Of a DNA stretch of 43,500 bases, positions 19,221 through 30,893 are shown one piece after another (positions within the stretch are counted from its first letter, which is position 1; each line of letters begins with the position of its first letter). Made by a program: the position numbers and the translations under genes. Source of the DNA: Chrysomallon squamiferum (lineage: Eukaryota; Mollusca; Gastropoda; Neomphalida; Peltospiridae); the NCBI GenBank assembly GCA_012295275.1, contig CM022677.1, positions 9,319,634-9,363,133 of the forward strand. Direction: 5' to 3'. The notes under the pieces are model-generated. The model was not told the origin of the DNA. It saw only the letters and a list, made by a program, of their open reading frames with translations, and made no database searches.

Positions 19221-19250
19221 TATATTTATATATATATATATATATATATA
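19221..19250. repeat. (TA)n microsatellite
   Basis: About 30 bases of TA units in intergenic DNA, followed by a short CA run. Confidence 0.9.
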
Positions 19251-19937
19251 AATACACACATTTTCTTTTATTATTTATAATATCTAAAATATAATATATA
19301 CTGGACAGTTTGAAGTGAAAGTTTGCACCTACCTCTAATAAAAACTGGCATATCCAATTTACCACATAAAATGAAAATCTACATATATCTGATAGTTTTC
19401 CCAACACATCAACACATGTGCATAATTTCAAAATGCCAACATGACTGCTTGCAATCCAGATTGATTAAAAAAAAAAAAAAAAAAAAGCCAGGATAGAGAA
19501 GCAGACTCCTGTAGATGGCTATTTCTCCAAGGCCTGTTAACTGGTATTGATTAACATACTGAAAGACCTAGAAATGGAGCTCTGCAGGCTAGATTCTGAC
19601 ATACATGTAGGAAAAGTAATAATTCAGATGCAGTAATGGTATCATTGTTCCCATACAAGTGCAATGACCATAATTTCTTCCATAGGGAGATTTGATGATA
19701 ACAGATGCTCTGATATAATCAGACTGATGTATTAAATTATTGTCTTTGATACTGATCATAAAATGCATGAATGACTTGGAAGAGTGACACTATGTGTGTG
19801 AATGTATGTGTTGTGAAAATATGATAAATTATATAATATTATTTGTGTGGTAATTAAAAAATAGAGTGAAAGATAATTATTATCTGCAAATATCTATATC
19901 AGTGATTAAACAAAAACAACCAAAAGAAGCTATTATT

Positions 19938-19939
<2 letters not shown>

Positions 19940-19986
<47 letters not shown>
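19940..19986. repeat. (CA)n microsatellite
   Basis: About 47 bases of uninterrupted CA units in intergenic DNA. Confidence 0.95.
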
Positions 19987-19988
<2 letters not shown>

Positions 19989-20769
19989 TTTTTTCTCTCT
20001 TCCTTCACAGTAGTAATCTCACTGGATTAATATCTGAATTCATTGATTTACAGGTTGGTAGAATATGAACTAACAATGATATGGTATTATAATAAACATA
20101 AAAGCGAGTGACAAATTCATCCTCAAAGAAATTCTTTTAAAAATAGGATAGAAAGCCTTTCTGTTGTTTATTTTTCATTTTAAAAAGTTTTTTGTATAAA
20201 CTCTACAATTAATTTCACTGATTTATAATTTGCAAATAGATTCCTCCATAGAACAATGGCAAAGTCAGATATTATCCATGCCCATGAGAGGTATATTTGA
20301 AAAGTTCTTTCACTGAAGTATGATAAAGAATGTCTCAGTCAGCTGGATTACATTTCACATAATATTCCACATTCAGTACATATTCACACCTAATTGAGAG
20401 AGACTTGATCAACCTCTCTAGCTCTTTTTCTCTGTTTTAAATCTTTTCTATCAATTTTATTTTAACTTGGGTTTCTATATAAATTCTGAATTAATAAAAA
20501 TATTGTTACTAGATAAAGCATTCTTACAACACAACTATGCTACAGCTGCAGTACATCCTATTTACAATGACCACTATAACCTTAACTTGGTAGTTTGTAC
20601 ATCATCATGTTATTAATTCAAATGAATTTTTGATAAGATAACATACAATACGTGTTGTTTAAAAGCACAGTAAAATATTTGCAAATATAATTATAAAAAA
20701 TAAACATACTGTAACAACTAAATGTCTATCATAACTGGACATCAGTTGGAAACCAAAATGTAGGGTTAT

Positions 20770-20770
<1 letters not shown>

Positions 20771-20835
<65 letters not shown>
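20771..20835. repeat. (GT)n microsatellite
   Basis: About 65 bases of uninterrupted GT units in intergenic DNA. Confidence 0.95.
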
Positions 20836-20837
<2 letters not shown>

Positions 20838-21534
20838 TTGTAAACATGTATTGAAACAAGTAACATTAATTCAAAATATATTTCTATTCTCATAAAACTC
20901 ATGTCACATTTCAAACCCTTGCCAGTTTATGCAAAATTAGAATGAATTTATAAAATTTCAGTTTTGATTACATTCTTCTCATTTGGTCATTTCTTTTTGT
21001 AATATGACAAATGTGCCTGAAGGGTCAAAATACATGTATATCATGCAAATAATTTATACACACAAACACACACACATTTTAAAGCTTTTCTTAGAAAATA
21101 ACAATTTTCATATGCACAACGAATTCAGTTTTCCTTTTTGTTGTTTGTTCCTTTTCATTCTTTAAAAAAAAAAAAAAAATGTTTTCTTTGTTGCTGCCTT
21201 TTATTATTATTTGTTTTGTTTATGTAATGCTAAAGGGAGATAAATAGCAAGACTCGTGTAGCTGAAATAAAATTAAGCTACAACGACTGCATTTAAATGC
21301 CAGTGTGTCAAGCAGTAGTCACCTTAGCATTTATATTAGGAAAAGAAAAACAGAAAAAACAAAAACTCTTATAGTCATGTCAAAACTGTAACTGTTAATA
21401 TTATATTTATTATATATTATACTACCGTCAAGTTACAAACATTTTTAGCAAGTTATTCTAATATGAAAATATTCAATTTTTCTATTTTATATCTTTATAA
21501 TGATATTGATTTATTAAAATCAGAATTCTAGCAC

Positions 21535-21724
21535 ATGTCTACAAACATCTTACCATATTGTGGGGTTTTGTTTTGTTTTGCTGTAGCCTTCTTGTTACCT
21601 GTTGTCAACGGGTGCTCGATCAAGCCGATGGAAATGGCAAACATCAACAAATCAATAGTCGTCTGCTATTGTAATTTTTCCCATGCATATTTGTTGGTGG
21701 TAAATGTATTCCTACAGCGATATT

Positions 21725-21726
<2 letters not shown>
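21535..21726 (+). other. Open segment with signal-peptide-like start, unproven
   Basis: From ATG at 21535 the plus strand encodes a polar start, a hydrophobic core CGVLFCFAVAFLLPVV and then NGC, which looks like a secretory signal with cleavage before Cys. The frame runs on into the (AAT)n tail of a repeat element and so cannot be a complete gene. Its last part (from 21669) is a repeat copy. No downstream exon was identified. It may be a chance frame, or the first exon of a small secreted protein. Confidence 0.15.
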
Positions 21727-21777
<51 letters not shown>

Positions 21778-22104
21778 TTAAAATAATAATAATAATAATT
21801 ACAGTTATAATAATTCCTTTGGCAATGAAAAATTAATAAGTTGCACTCTACTGACTGGTTTTAGGCAAATGTATAATAACCGGTTTATCTTTGCGTAACA
21901 TTCAAGCCTAAAATGGGGATTACTTAGACGGAAGAGTTTCATGCGATTTGTCCAGACCAAAATCTAAATGTGTTTAAATTCAACATTTTAAAAAAATATA
22001 TTATTATTATTATTATTATTAACATTATCAGTATTATTATTATTATTAAATATCGCAATAAGAATACATTTACGCACCAACAAACATGCATGGGAAAAAT
22101 TGCA
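21669..22104. repeat. Inverted pair of (AAT)n-tailed elements
   Basis: About 70 bases at 21669-21740 (plus) recur in inverted orientation at 22104-22030. Both contain TTTTTCCCATGCAT, TTGTTGGTG and GTAAATGTATTC, then GCGATATTT, and both continue into (AAT)n tracts that face each other. Differences are few. A tail of simple repeat at one end is typical of SINE/LINE 3' ends or of microsatellite-bearing MITEs. The 290 bases between them show no coding sequence. Confidence 0.8.
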
Positions 22105-22346
22105 ATATTTTTATTGCGCATTTTTAATTATTTTATGATATGGTATATATGTACTAAAGTATCGATATTTTTCTTCGCGTGGTTTGCAACTTATCATTCG
22201 CTGATAAAAAGTGGGTTTTTGGGGGGGGTTAAAAGCATATATATTTGTTCAAATTGTGTCGTGATATATATATATACATACGCCGAACAAATATCACAAT
22301 GACACAAGCTGAACAAAAAGAAAAACAAGTCGAAATCAGAGAGAGA

Positions 22347-22391
<45 letters not shown>
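22347..22391. repeat. (CA)n microsatellite
   Basis: About 45 bases of CA units in intergenic DNA. Confidence 0.95.
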
Positions 22392-22396
<5 letters not shown>

Positions 22397-23950
22397 AATT
22401 TCGTCCGAATGTAAGCAACCATGTAGTACCAGATAGGTTTTCTTTAGGATCGTTTCATTTGAAAACGAGTACCAAATTTTCTTCACCAGATTCGAGGAAG
22501 CCCATAAATGCGGAACAATATATAAAAGAAAAAAGAAAGCTTATTATCAGTGAGAACTGGTCTGCAATAAATAAAATCTTTAAAAACTAAAAATATTGTT
22601 TGCTTGCAAATATGCTGTCAGCCTATAATTATTTTACTTGTAATCTGCCTTATTCCAGTAGTCATACTCATTTGTAATTCATTCATTCATAGAATCAGTG
22701 CACCAAAACGTTTTAGAATAATCTATAGCAAAGTACTCTTACAATTAAATTTTATTAGTTTAAATATTTTAACACGGACCATCAAATCTCTACTTTGATG
22801 TTTAGAAAAGGGTTGTAAAAAAATAAAAATAAAATTTACAAAAGACAACAAACTCTAAAACTGCCAAAACTTTATTTTTATTTTTCAAATTATTTTTGCA
22901 CAGAATAAACTACTGAAAACATAAAACAAAAAATAAACAAGTTTGACTTGATTATGCAGTTTTATGAAAATAATTTAGTATATTTGGAAAAGATATTTTT
23001 TAATGTGGTCACAATAGAAAATTGTAAATTATTTTAAACCATAAACAAAATGTTACTACATGGCAACTTCAGCTTTGAATTATATGATTCTTTATAAATG
23101 CCATAAGCAAGTTTTAGGTGAATACGCTGAACTTGGGCTAACACTAAAAATTAATGTGATATAGTCTACAAAACAATTATACTAAATTAATCTTTTCATA
23201 ATAAATCAAACAGAACTTTTGAATTGGTCAAACATTTCAGATTATTTATAAACTGTTAACTTAGTATTAGGTTTAAAATGACAGATTAGTTGGTGCTTTT
23301 GTGAAAAATTATTTTACATTTACTTATCAATCTCAATTTTAACAAATCCAGGAGAGACTAAAGTTACAGTAAGAAGTTATAAGTGTATTACGAATTTGTG
23401 AATGGAATGATCATATACTGTTCTTGAACATGGTACATTTTCTTAAAGCAGGTCACACCTTTTATTGTAAAAAAAGATCATTTAATACATCATTTTGATA
23501 AATACTCCCTGCAATGTCATATTATAATTTTTCTTTTTTACATTTTCCATAAAAATAATAATTCTAAGCTATTTGACAAGATAAACATTATTTGCAGCAT
23601 GATAATGATTTGAATATCCAAAAAAGTTTTCAAAAAAGTTATTTTAGTTCTTGAGAAATTGTAACTTTCATACATCCATGTACACAATATGAAACAAAAA
23701 AATAACAAACATCACAAACACATTCCATGGTCAGATCGTGATTTTTTAATAAGCATTAATAACTTTCAATTACTGCTCTTAATGCAGACAAGCTTTCTGT
23801 TAAACTTTGTTCTGTACTTTCATAAAATGTGTATCTTCATAAATTTATATGTACGTGTATTTGTGTGTGCAGGTGAGAAATATTATTTTTCTTTTGTTTA
23901 TCTAAGTGTGGCAAAGGGATTAATAATTAACACTTAGAATATCACCCATC

Positions 23951-24190
23951 TTAAGACAGAACTGTTGGTTTTATTGTAGACTTTTTCTCACTGAAAAATC
24001 CACGCAATACAAAAACCTGTCCTACACTGACAATCATAATAAGCAGTGTCATCCCAAGTGACCAGTATAAAACATGTGAATTGAGTGTCTGGGCAAATAT
24101 TCGTCCCTGTGCCTCTCGTAGTCTGTAGTGAGTCTGTCCATCAGCTATGTACTTGAGAGCTTCATGGATTTCAACACATCCAGTCTCCAT
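23951..24190 (-). CDS. TMED7: p24 gene alternative last exon B (distal)
   Basis: Acceptor CATTTCATAG before 24190, phase 0, TAA at 23953-23951, 79 codons. It encodes the same structural order as exon A at roughly 50% identity: [24 protein letters not shown], a TM helix from [15 protein letters not shown] to VFVLR, and the tail [17 protein letters not shown], which keeps the FF pair. Because both exons begin at the same codon in the same phase and each has its own stop, they are mutually exclusive. A possible AATAAA is at 23466-23461. Confidence 0.9.
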   Translation of the reverse strand: METGCVEIHEALKYIADGQTHYRLREAQGRIFAQTLNSHVLYWSLGMTLLIMIVSVGQVFVLRGFFSEKKSTIKPTVLS

Positions 24191-25894
24191 CTATGAAATG
24201 CACAAAATCTCATTAAACAAGTTTGATATTCTTCTAAATACATAACATGACCAAGGTAATAAAAACATTACAACTGTAAAAGAATCAAATTATAATGAAT
24301 TAAAATGAGCATTAAAAACTAACAAGTAAAATGCTGAGTTACAAAGCCATGTATGACATTTTTCCATATAACAAAAGAAAAGTTAATAACAACTGTAAAA
24401 AAAGACATCTGTTTAAATTATTAGTTTTTAAAAAGTTGTATTAGCCACTAAATTGTCTAATATTATATATTGGAAGGAAATTGAGATAACATTCTTTACA
24501 ATTCTTTTCAGGAACTGCTTTTTTCATTCCCCCCCCCTCCAACTGCTTCATTTCTATTGGAAAAATCATGGTAAAAATGCAAAACAAATTAACATTAAGT
24601 GGTAGTGATTTTGATTTTATTATTATCTGAATTATGAAAACATTTTGTTCAAAATATTTATAACACTGAATTAGATCAACAGTCATGAATTATTTAGTTT
24701 CTTTTATTACAACTTACTAACATCACTGTCTTGTTTCATTACAAAAATAACTGAACAAGTAGAGTGTAATAACAGTAAAACCACCAGTAAATAACTGTTT
24801 TGCTCAGTTATTTTCTTTTTCCAAATTGAACAACTTCAAAGATAAAGTAAAAATGCCTTTTCTTCAGCTCTTTAAAGTATTGTTATGAATATAACTCCAT
24901 CAAGAAAACATTATTTGCAAAATAATACATTTTATTCTATGAAAAAAATAAACACATGCCATAGTTTTCCTTTTTTTTGTTCTTGACTTTTTTCTTATTA
25001 TCATCTGAATTATGAAAACATTTTGTTCAAAATATTTAACTAAAAAATGCAAGTAATCATTTATCACAAGTATTATTCTGTATTTCCACAGCACTGTTCT
25101 TGCTGTTTACTCTTCTACAACACTTCCAGTGAAAACCAATTTTCCTACTTCACAGCTTTGTAGAATGACTCAGTAACACTTTTATTAGCGAGTACATATT
25201 TAGTCTATAGATTTATAACCTGTAACATCATCTCCAGATATTTTATTGGTAAAAATCTAAAGTTATGTGATTATCTATTATAATACAAGAAAATTTACTT
25301 TTTAAAAAATATACATTACTTCATTCATCTGAATTATGTAATTACATCCCATATTGTATCTAGTTAGTTTTATTTTTGTCTTTGACTTTTTAATCCTAAC
25401 TGATATATACTATTTAACTTAGGTGTTTTTTATTATTCGCATCACAGACATATCCATATTTGTAGTTACTGTATTTTCTTGTAAAATACTTATTATATCC
25501 TGCTGTGTAAAAGTGGAAATACAAATCGCCATACCCAGCTAACTTCATCTGCTCTAATAAATTTCTTTCTTACAGTTTATTTCCTATTTTGTTTTCATAC
25601 TGAATTAGAAAATTTATCTGGACTTTTCTTGATACAAATATAACTGAAAATGGCTCATGACAGACTTAATAAAAATAAGAAATAAATAATTAAATAAAAA
25701 AACGCTATTTTTGTTAACAGCAGTAGTTTTAATCTGATCAGTTTATGACTTCCAGCTGTATATATATATATAAGACACATAGTAAAAACAAAACCCACAA
25801 TGTCAGTATTTGAACATTGTATTATGTACATCACTTAAGACAAAAAAAAAAAATGATATTAAAAAAATTACTATTAGTAATAATAAAAATGGAA

Positions 25895-25941
<47 letters not shown>

Positions 25942-27142
25942 TAAAACAATAATAATAATAATAAAAATAAAAAAAAATAAAAATATTGGTACTATTAATA
26001 AAGTATAATAAACAAAAACATTATGTTAAATAAAGAAAACAATGATTATTTATACTAAAATCAGGTTTCTGAAGCTAATATTTCTGCCACCATCAAACTA
26101 AATTTTGCAATAATAAATAACAGCAATTTTCTATATAATCCTAATGTGGCTAATTCAAATTCAGTAAATATTTATTCATAACCAAAATTCACAGGAAATA
26201 TCAGTCAATAATTCAAAACAAATATTCTAATGAATTTGTTCTGAGTTTGGTTATTATTAGTATTTTATTTTTATTTTTTCCTTTTCAAAACAAATTAAAT
26301 ATTTTAATATAATTCTAACTCTTATGAAACAATATAACTTTATTTCTAAACTGAAGGGATGAAATAATTTATTTTCATATATAACAATTCATTCAACTAT
26401 TCTCGAGAAAAAATATAAAAATATTTATCATTAAACTGAAAACAAACTCTGAATACACAATCAGGTAAACTTTCAGCTGACATGAATTATTTATAACTAA
26501 GTAACACTCATTCCCTGACTGTTCACAGAAATAAAATTTGTTAGAATTATAAAACACTACAACAGCTTGTCCATCACGTGACAGTAGATGTTTTGTGTTT
26601 ATCAGTGAACAGGCTTCTCAACACTAGAATCTGTCCAAGGCCTATAGCAACAATAACAACACTTTGTCCTATACTCCAGTACAATACACGTTCATTAAGA
26701 TCTTCAGCAAATGCCCGACCCTGTGTTTCTCGAAGACGAAAATGAGTTTGGTAATCTATTACTGTGTTCAAACTCTCATGAATGCTCACAGCAGACGTTT
26801 CCATCTAAAATGAGAAATGTGAAAACAATCTGTTACCTAAACACCATGTGATCCTGAATAGTGACATCTGCTTTTTCAACAAATAAATCCAAAATTTAGT
26901 ATTATTATAAACAATTATTTAATGACCTATATACAGAAAAAAAGCAGGAAAACACTGTTTTCCTTTTGTCTTGTTTTTTTCATAAACTGATAATTTTGAA
27001 GTTCAATAAGCAGTGTCGTGTTAACTATTCAGTATCAATATTTGGTGCCAAATTTATTATTATACAAGCAGATCATTTAATGTAGCAAAAATATACCATT
27101 ATCCAATTCCAAATACCACAGAACCATAAAGCTTGAAAAAAT

Positions 27143-27196
<54 letters not shown>

Positions 27197-30100
27197 GGAA
27201 TCAATATTATGTTAGTAATTAGTGAAAGAATTAGATTTTTATAATTCAACTGCAAACAAAGTCTTTCCATCACAACACAGTGAAATTTGTATTTATGTAA
27301 CCAGAAAATATTTTCATGTTAACCGTTTCAAGCCACTTTGACTAATAATCAGCCATTCTCAAAAGGTGGCCTAGCACACTTGTATAGAAAACAAATTCAG
27401 CTATTTGTTCCTTCTTTGAGAAGCACAAGAAAAGCTACTAAAAGGAAAAAGTGAAAAATAATCAAAATAAATAAAGTGTTGTAGAATGGCTGCTTATTAG
27501 TCAGTGGCTCAAATAAAAGATAATGTCCTGTTAAAAAGCAAAAAACATGAGAAATATTTCAATTTGTAAAATAACGGGACTAAAATTGACAACAATAATT
27601 AATTAAACTGTTCAGGCTGTATTTAAGTTATAATGTAATTTCAAGAAAATTTTGTTTAACTAAATGGTTATTTATCAATATTTTTGCTCTTTAAAGATGT
27701 AAACAAGATCTTAAGGAACTGACTGATGAATAGTTATATAATTTTATATATGAAAAACATGCACCAAAGTAACAAATGATCTGCTTGTATTTGTTTTACT
27801 AAAATAAGACAAAAAAATCTGTTTTTAATTCTTTTTTTGAACATATCCTGTAAAGAATTTGTTTTCAATTGAATATAATCTCATTTCAAATGAAAATATC
27901 TGAATTATGGTAAGACTGTTATAAAACAATTTTATTACTGCAAACAATTCTTTAAGCAACAAACTTCTTCATGCCTTTAATCCTTTGAATTATCAAAGCA
28001 AATAACATATCCAGTGCTGCTTACACAAAACCCAAAAAGAAAAATATAACTTAATTGATGCAGAATGAATAACTCATTCATTAAAATTGAATTTTAATAA
28101 TCGCATAAAACTTGTATCTTAAGATAGTAACTAGTTATTCTCTATTTATCCTGCTGTGGCAAGTTCTGGTGATAAATTCCATCTTTTTTAGATGAAACTA
28201 TATTTACTTCAATAATTTTATATATATGTAAAATTACTGAAGTAAATTAGTTTCATCCAAAAAAGATGGAATTTAATATATATATATATATTACTTAATG
28301 TTTAACTGATCGTCTGATGGGTTAAATTTTATAGGACCAGAAAATGGTTTTCATTTAAAAATTAAGAAAAAGAATTGTTGTCATTTAAGAAATATTTTGT
28401 TTTATGTGTATCTTTTTTAGGTGACAATTACGATATTAGTTGTTACTATCTTAAGTAATAATATATATATATACACACCAGAGCTATTGCTATATACTGT
28501 AAGAGAGGGCAGTTTTGCAGTTTTGGGGTCAGCAGTTCACGTCTTGTCCTTAAACAAAATAGATGTAATCCAAAGCGACAACTGTCATATTTACAAAGGA
28601 ACGCAATCCATTTCCTCTGAAATATGCTGCTATTCACAATGCTTGTGTAATCAAGGCTACTGTAGCAGGTGCTGTGCAGCTAAACTATTGTGAATTTTAA
28701 TCATTGCTACAAATTTTTGAACATGCACCTGTATTAAAATTGTGTTACATAAACATTTTAAAATATTGTCTTCGTCCTTCGATCCGCACAATGTAAAAAT
28801 CAGTACCATCCCTTCGTTTAACTTGCACAAGTTATGCTGATTTCTGCCATCCCTTTTACAAAAGGGCACTGATGTACACACATATACTTGTATGTGTGTT
28901 TATTACAGTTAAACACAAACCCATAATAACAAGACTTGAGTAATATTCTGTCACATATTTACATAATGAAAAAAAAAGTTACAAACAAAATGTTTTCTAA
29001 CTAATAATACATTTATTCAGCTCTGAACAAAATAATTTAGTACAATGAAAAAAATTAAACCATCAAGCAATGAACTGAACAATATTTAGTGATTATGAGT
29101 GAAAACATTTTGAAAGATTAAAAAAAAAAAAAAAAAACATTCTGTGAGAGGAAACTGATCAGTGTGTGTGTGTTTGAAGTCAAACGTTTGCTTATTGTTG
29201 TTATTTTCAAGTATTACATTTTTCAGTTTACACAGTAATAAACTCAGTTAAACCTTTCTTGCTAAAGATAAAAAAAATCAATACATCAAAGTAAAATAAA
29301 TGAAAACTTAGGAAGAATTCAAGTAAGATCATCAAATATTAGACCCAGCTAACATATAAGAATTACTATAATTACATTATTAGTAATATTTCTTCATTAA
29401 TATTTTATTTTTATCAGCTTTACTAAAGCTTACCAAGGGTTCCAATGCTTCAAGGAAACTACCAGGACAACCCTATTGTCCGTTATCATTTTGATCTTAT
29501 CTGTTATGGTTATTACAATTTCTTTTCATTATATATGTATCAATATTCTTTATTAGAGAAGCCCATGCCAGGAAGCAAAGCACACTTAGGGCTAAATTAT
29601 TAATTTCTAAACACCACTGGCAACAATGAGGTGAAAGGAAATATAAATCCTCTAATGAATGTTAATCTAAAAACTTTATTTTTGTAATAAAACATTTGAA
29701 ATATTTAAACATTCTGACCAAATCTCTAATTCTTATTATATTATTGCCAAACATATGACCTGAATTCACCGACACATTCTGATCAGTATCAATATGTGCT
29801 AACTTACCAATGTCATGGCAGTTGCATGTGCATTTCCTGCCATTTCTTGAACGATAGGCTTCTCTTCCCCAACTTCCAGATCAAAGTAAACAACTTTATG
29901 TGAGAATGTTGAAAACTCATTACTGAAACAGAACTTATGTATGCCTGTCTGGTCAGCATTCCAGGTGAAACTATCATACTGCTTCTTTACATCCTTGTAA
30001 AGAATTTGACCATTTGGTGCTACAAGTTCCAGATCAACGTCATACTGTCCTCCAGTTATAACCTGTAATGGAAATATTATTTTGACAAAAAATTATTTAC

Positions 30101-30760
30101 TAATCCAGATTGTTCTTTCATCTGAAACAAGATTTTATGTTCTACTGAAAACTAATTATTTACAGTATAACTTCAAAATTCAAAAGAAAATAACTATAAT
30201 TGATTTTGTTTTGTTTTGTTTTGTTTTATTTATTAGAAGTTTAATTAAATGGCAGGTCTGGAAAAACGAAAAAATATGAAGTCAAAAGGAAGTCATAAGA
30301 CAGAGGGCTCAGACAAGTTTTAATATTATCAAATAGTTCGTACAAGCTAACCTGCTCCAGTTTTAAACAATGCTTGACGTTAAGGGTATGCAACTCCACT
30401 AACTGTAATATACAACTTACAATGTCAACAGTTAAAAATTCGGAAACTGTATGATGTATCCATATGTCACACTATTATCATGATTACATCACAAGATAAA
30501 AAAATAATAATAATAATAATATATATATATATATATATAAGAGAGAGAGAATTTATTTCATGCTTATTAAGCAATAAAAAATCAGTTATATATTATTATT
30601 CGCTAACTTTTACCTGAAATTCCAATGTGGATTTAACGCCTTTGTCTATTTTTTCGAAAAAACACTGCTTCTGGTTATCAGGCAGTTCGAATGTGAGTTC
30701 AGTAGCTTCGTTTGAAATAAAATATACCAATAAAAGAAAAAGATGAAAAAAGTATTCCAT
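23951..30760 (-). CDS. TMED7: p24-family cargo receptor (TMED3/TMED7 class)
   Basis: Type I membrane protein of the early secretory pathway. p24 proteins cycle between ER and Golgi in COPII and COPI vesicles and assist cargo selection. Shared exons are 30760-30614 (49 codons) and 30062-29808 (85 codons). The last exon is either 26804-26574 (210 aa in all) or 24190-23951 (213 aa). All joins are phase 0. The start has a signal peptide ([12 protein letters not shown], cleavage near residue 20). A GOLD domain follows with the two conserved cysteines C33 (KQCFFEKI) and C94 (HKFCFSNEF). The last exon gives the coiled coil, TM helix and tail. The line [11 protein letters not shown] before the TM segment is close to vertebrate TMED7/TMED3, so I use that symbol; the split between TMED3 and TMED7 may be vertebrate-specific. 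Total length is usual for the family. Confidence 0.9.
25898..25935. repeat. (AT)n microsatellite
   Basis: About 38 bases of AT units between the two p24 last exons. Confidence 0.95.
26339..26344 (-). terminator. Candidate poly(A) signal for p24 last exon A
   Basis: AATAAA on the minus strand, about 230 bases past the TGA of the proximal last exon. The proximal exon needs its own cleavage site for the exon choice to work. AT-rich background weakens the call. Confidence 0.35.
26574..26804 (-). CDS. TMED7: p24 gene alternative last exon A (proximal)
   Basis: Acceptor CATTTTAG before 26804, phase 0, TGA at 26576-26574, 76 codons. It encodes [13 protein letters not shown] (coiled coil), [12 protein letters not shown], the TM helix from [14 protein letters not shown] to ILVLR, and the tail [14 protein letters not shown]. 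It is the closer match of the two to vertebrate TMED7, with [12 protein letters not shown]. The tail has LF where p24 proteins usually have the FF signal for COPII binding. A possible AATAAA lies at 26344-26339. Confidence 0.9.
   Translation of the reverse strand: METSAVSIHESLNTVIDYQTHFRLRETQGRAFAEDLNERVLYWSIGQSVVIVAIGLGQILVLRSLFTDKHKTSTVT
27148..27194. repeat. (AT)n microsatellite
   Basis: About 47 bases of AT units in the p24 intron upstream of last exon A. Confidence 0.95.
28174..28274. mobile_element. MITE-like palindromic hairpin with TA flanks
   Basis: Two arms of about 47 bases, 28174-28220 and 28229-28274, are inverted repeats with only a few mismatches and an 8-base loop. Each arm ends AAATTCCATCTTTTTT, then R-GATGAAACTA. 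The dinucleotide TA lies directly outside both ends, which is the target duplication expected of Tc1/mariner-type MITEs. It sits in the p24 intron and would be transcribed as a long hairpin. There is no transposase. Confidence 0.65.
28480..28900. other. GC-richer block in p24 intron, origin unknown
   Basis: About 420 bases less AT-rich than the rest of the intron, with short open frames on both strands (28421-28693 plus, 28657-28881 minus) broken by stops. No family is recognisable. It looks like a decayed repeat rather than an exon: I found no phase-0 acceptor and donor pair around a long open stretch. Confidence 0.3.
29808..30062 (-). CDS. TMED7: p24 gene exon 2: GOLD domain
   Basis: Exon of 255 nt, acceptor CATTACAG before 30062, donor TTG|GTAAGT after 29808, phase 0 at both ends. 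It encodes the GOLD beta-sandwich with [15 protein letters not shown], the [20 protein letters not shown] core and the [11 protein letters not shown] strand, then the start of the helical region ([13 protein letters not shown]). The donor must choose between two last exons 3.0 and 5.6 kb downstream. Confidence 0.95.
30614..30760 (-). CDS. TMED7: p24 gene exon 1: signal peptide and start of GOLD domain
   Basis: ATG at 30760 and donor CAG|GTAAAA after 30614. The 49 codons hold the signal peptide, then ELTFELPDN and the first GOLD cysteine (C33). This ATG is the first in the exon and gives a secretory signal of normal length. Confidence 0.9.
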
Positions 30761-30893
30761 TTTAATAAACAAAACTATTTTTCTAGTTAACGAAGACTAA
30801 AGAAATATATATCTTGGAGTTCTAAATTATAAATCTCGGCCTCCTTCGCACCGGTATGTTGACAAAATGGAGTCTGCAAAGACAACGTGGCAA

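Larger units (their letters stand above)
15528..23460. other. Intergenic region rich in repeats
   Basis: About 8 kb between the ARM-TIR 5' end and the p24 gene 3' end. No exon chain was found on either strand. Contents are tandem duplications (16.0-16.65 kb and 17.5-18.0 kb), GATA/AAAT-rich sequence, (CA)n, (GT)n and (TA)n tracts, A-runs at about 18880 and 19470, and an inverted element pair at 21.67-22.10 kb. A slightly GC-richer patch at 15900-15965 could be the promoter of the 15527 exon. Confidence 0.6.
24191..26573. other. Space between the two p24 last exons
   Basis: Intron for form B and 3' UTR plus downstream DNA for form A. No other exon was seen. A 40-odd base segment around TCTGAATTATGAAAACATTT is present twice (24620-24660 and 24995-25038). 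A poly-C run lies at 24530-24538. A perfect (AT)n tract is at 25898-25935, next to AAT-rich sequence. Confidence 0.6.

Noticed and set aside
18875-19490. A-runs near 18881 and 19468 considered as retrogene or SINE tails
   Set aside because: No open frame, tRNA-like boxes or target duplications were found next to them.
28421-28693. Cys-rich plus-strand open frame ending CCAAKLL, possible small secreted Cys protein
   Set aside because: No splice border or conserved Cys spacing, it overlaps open frames on the other strand, and it lies in a block that looks like a decayed repeat.
29434-29472. Possible 39-nt cassette exon in the p24 intron (phase 0, acceptor CAATAG, donor TTG|GTAAGC)
   Set aside because: No pyrimidine tract before the AG. 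The 13 residues would interrupt the coiled-coil region found intact in all p24 proteins, and no family match was seen.
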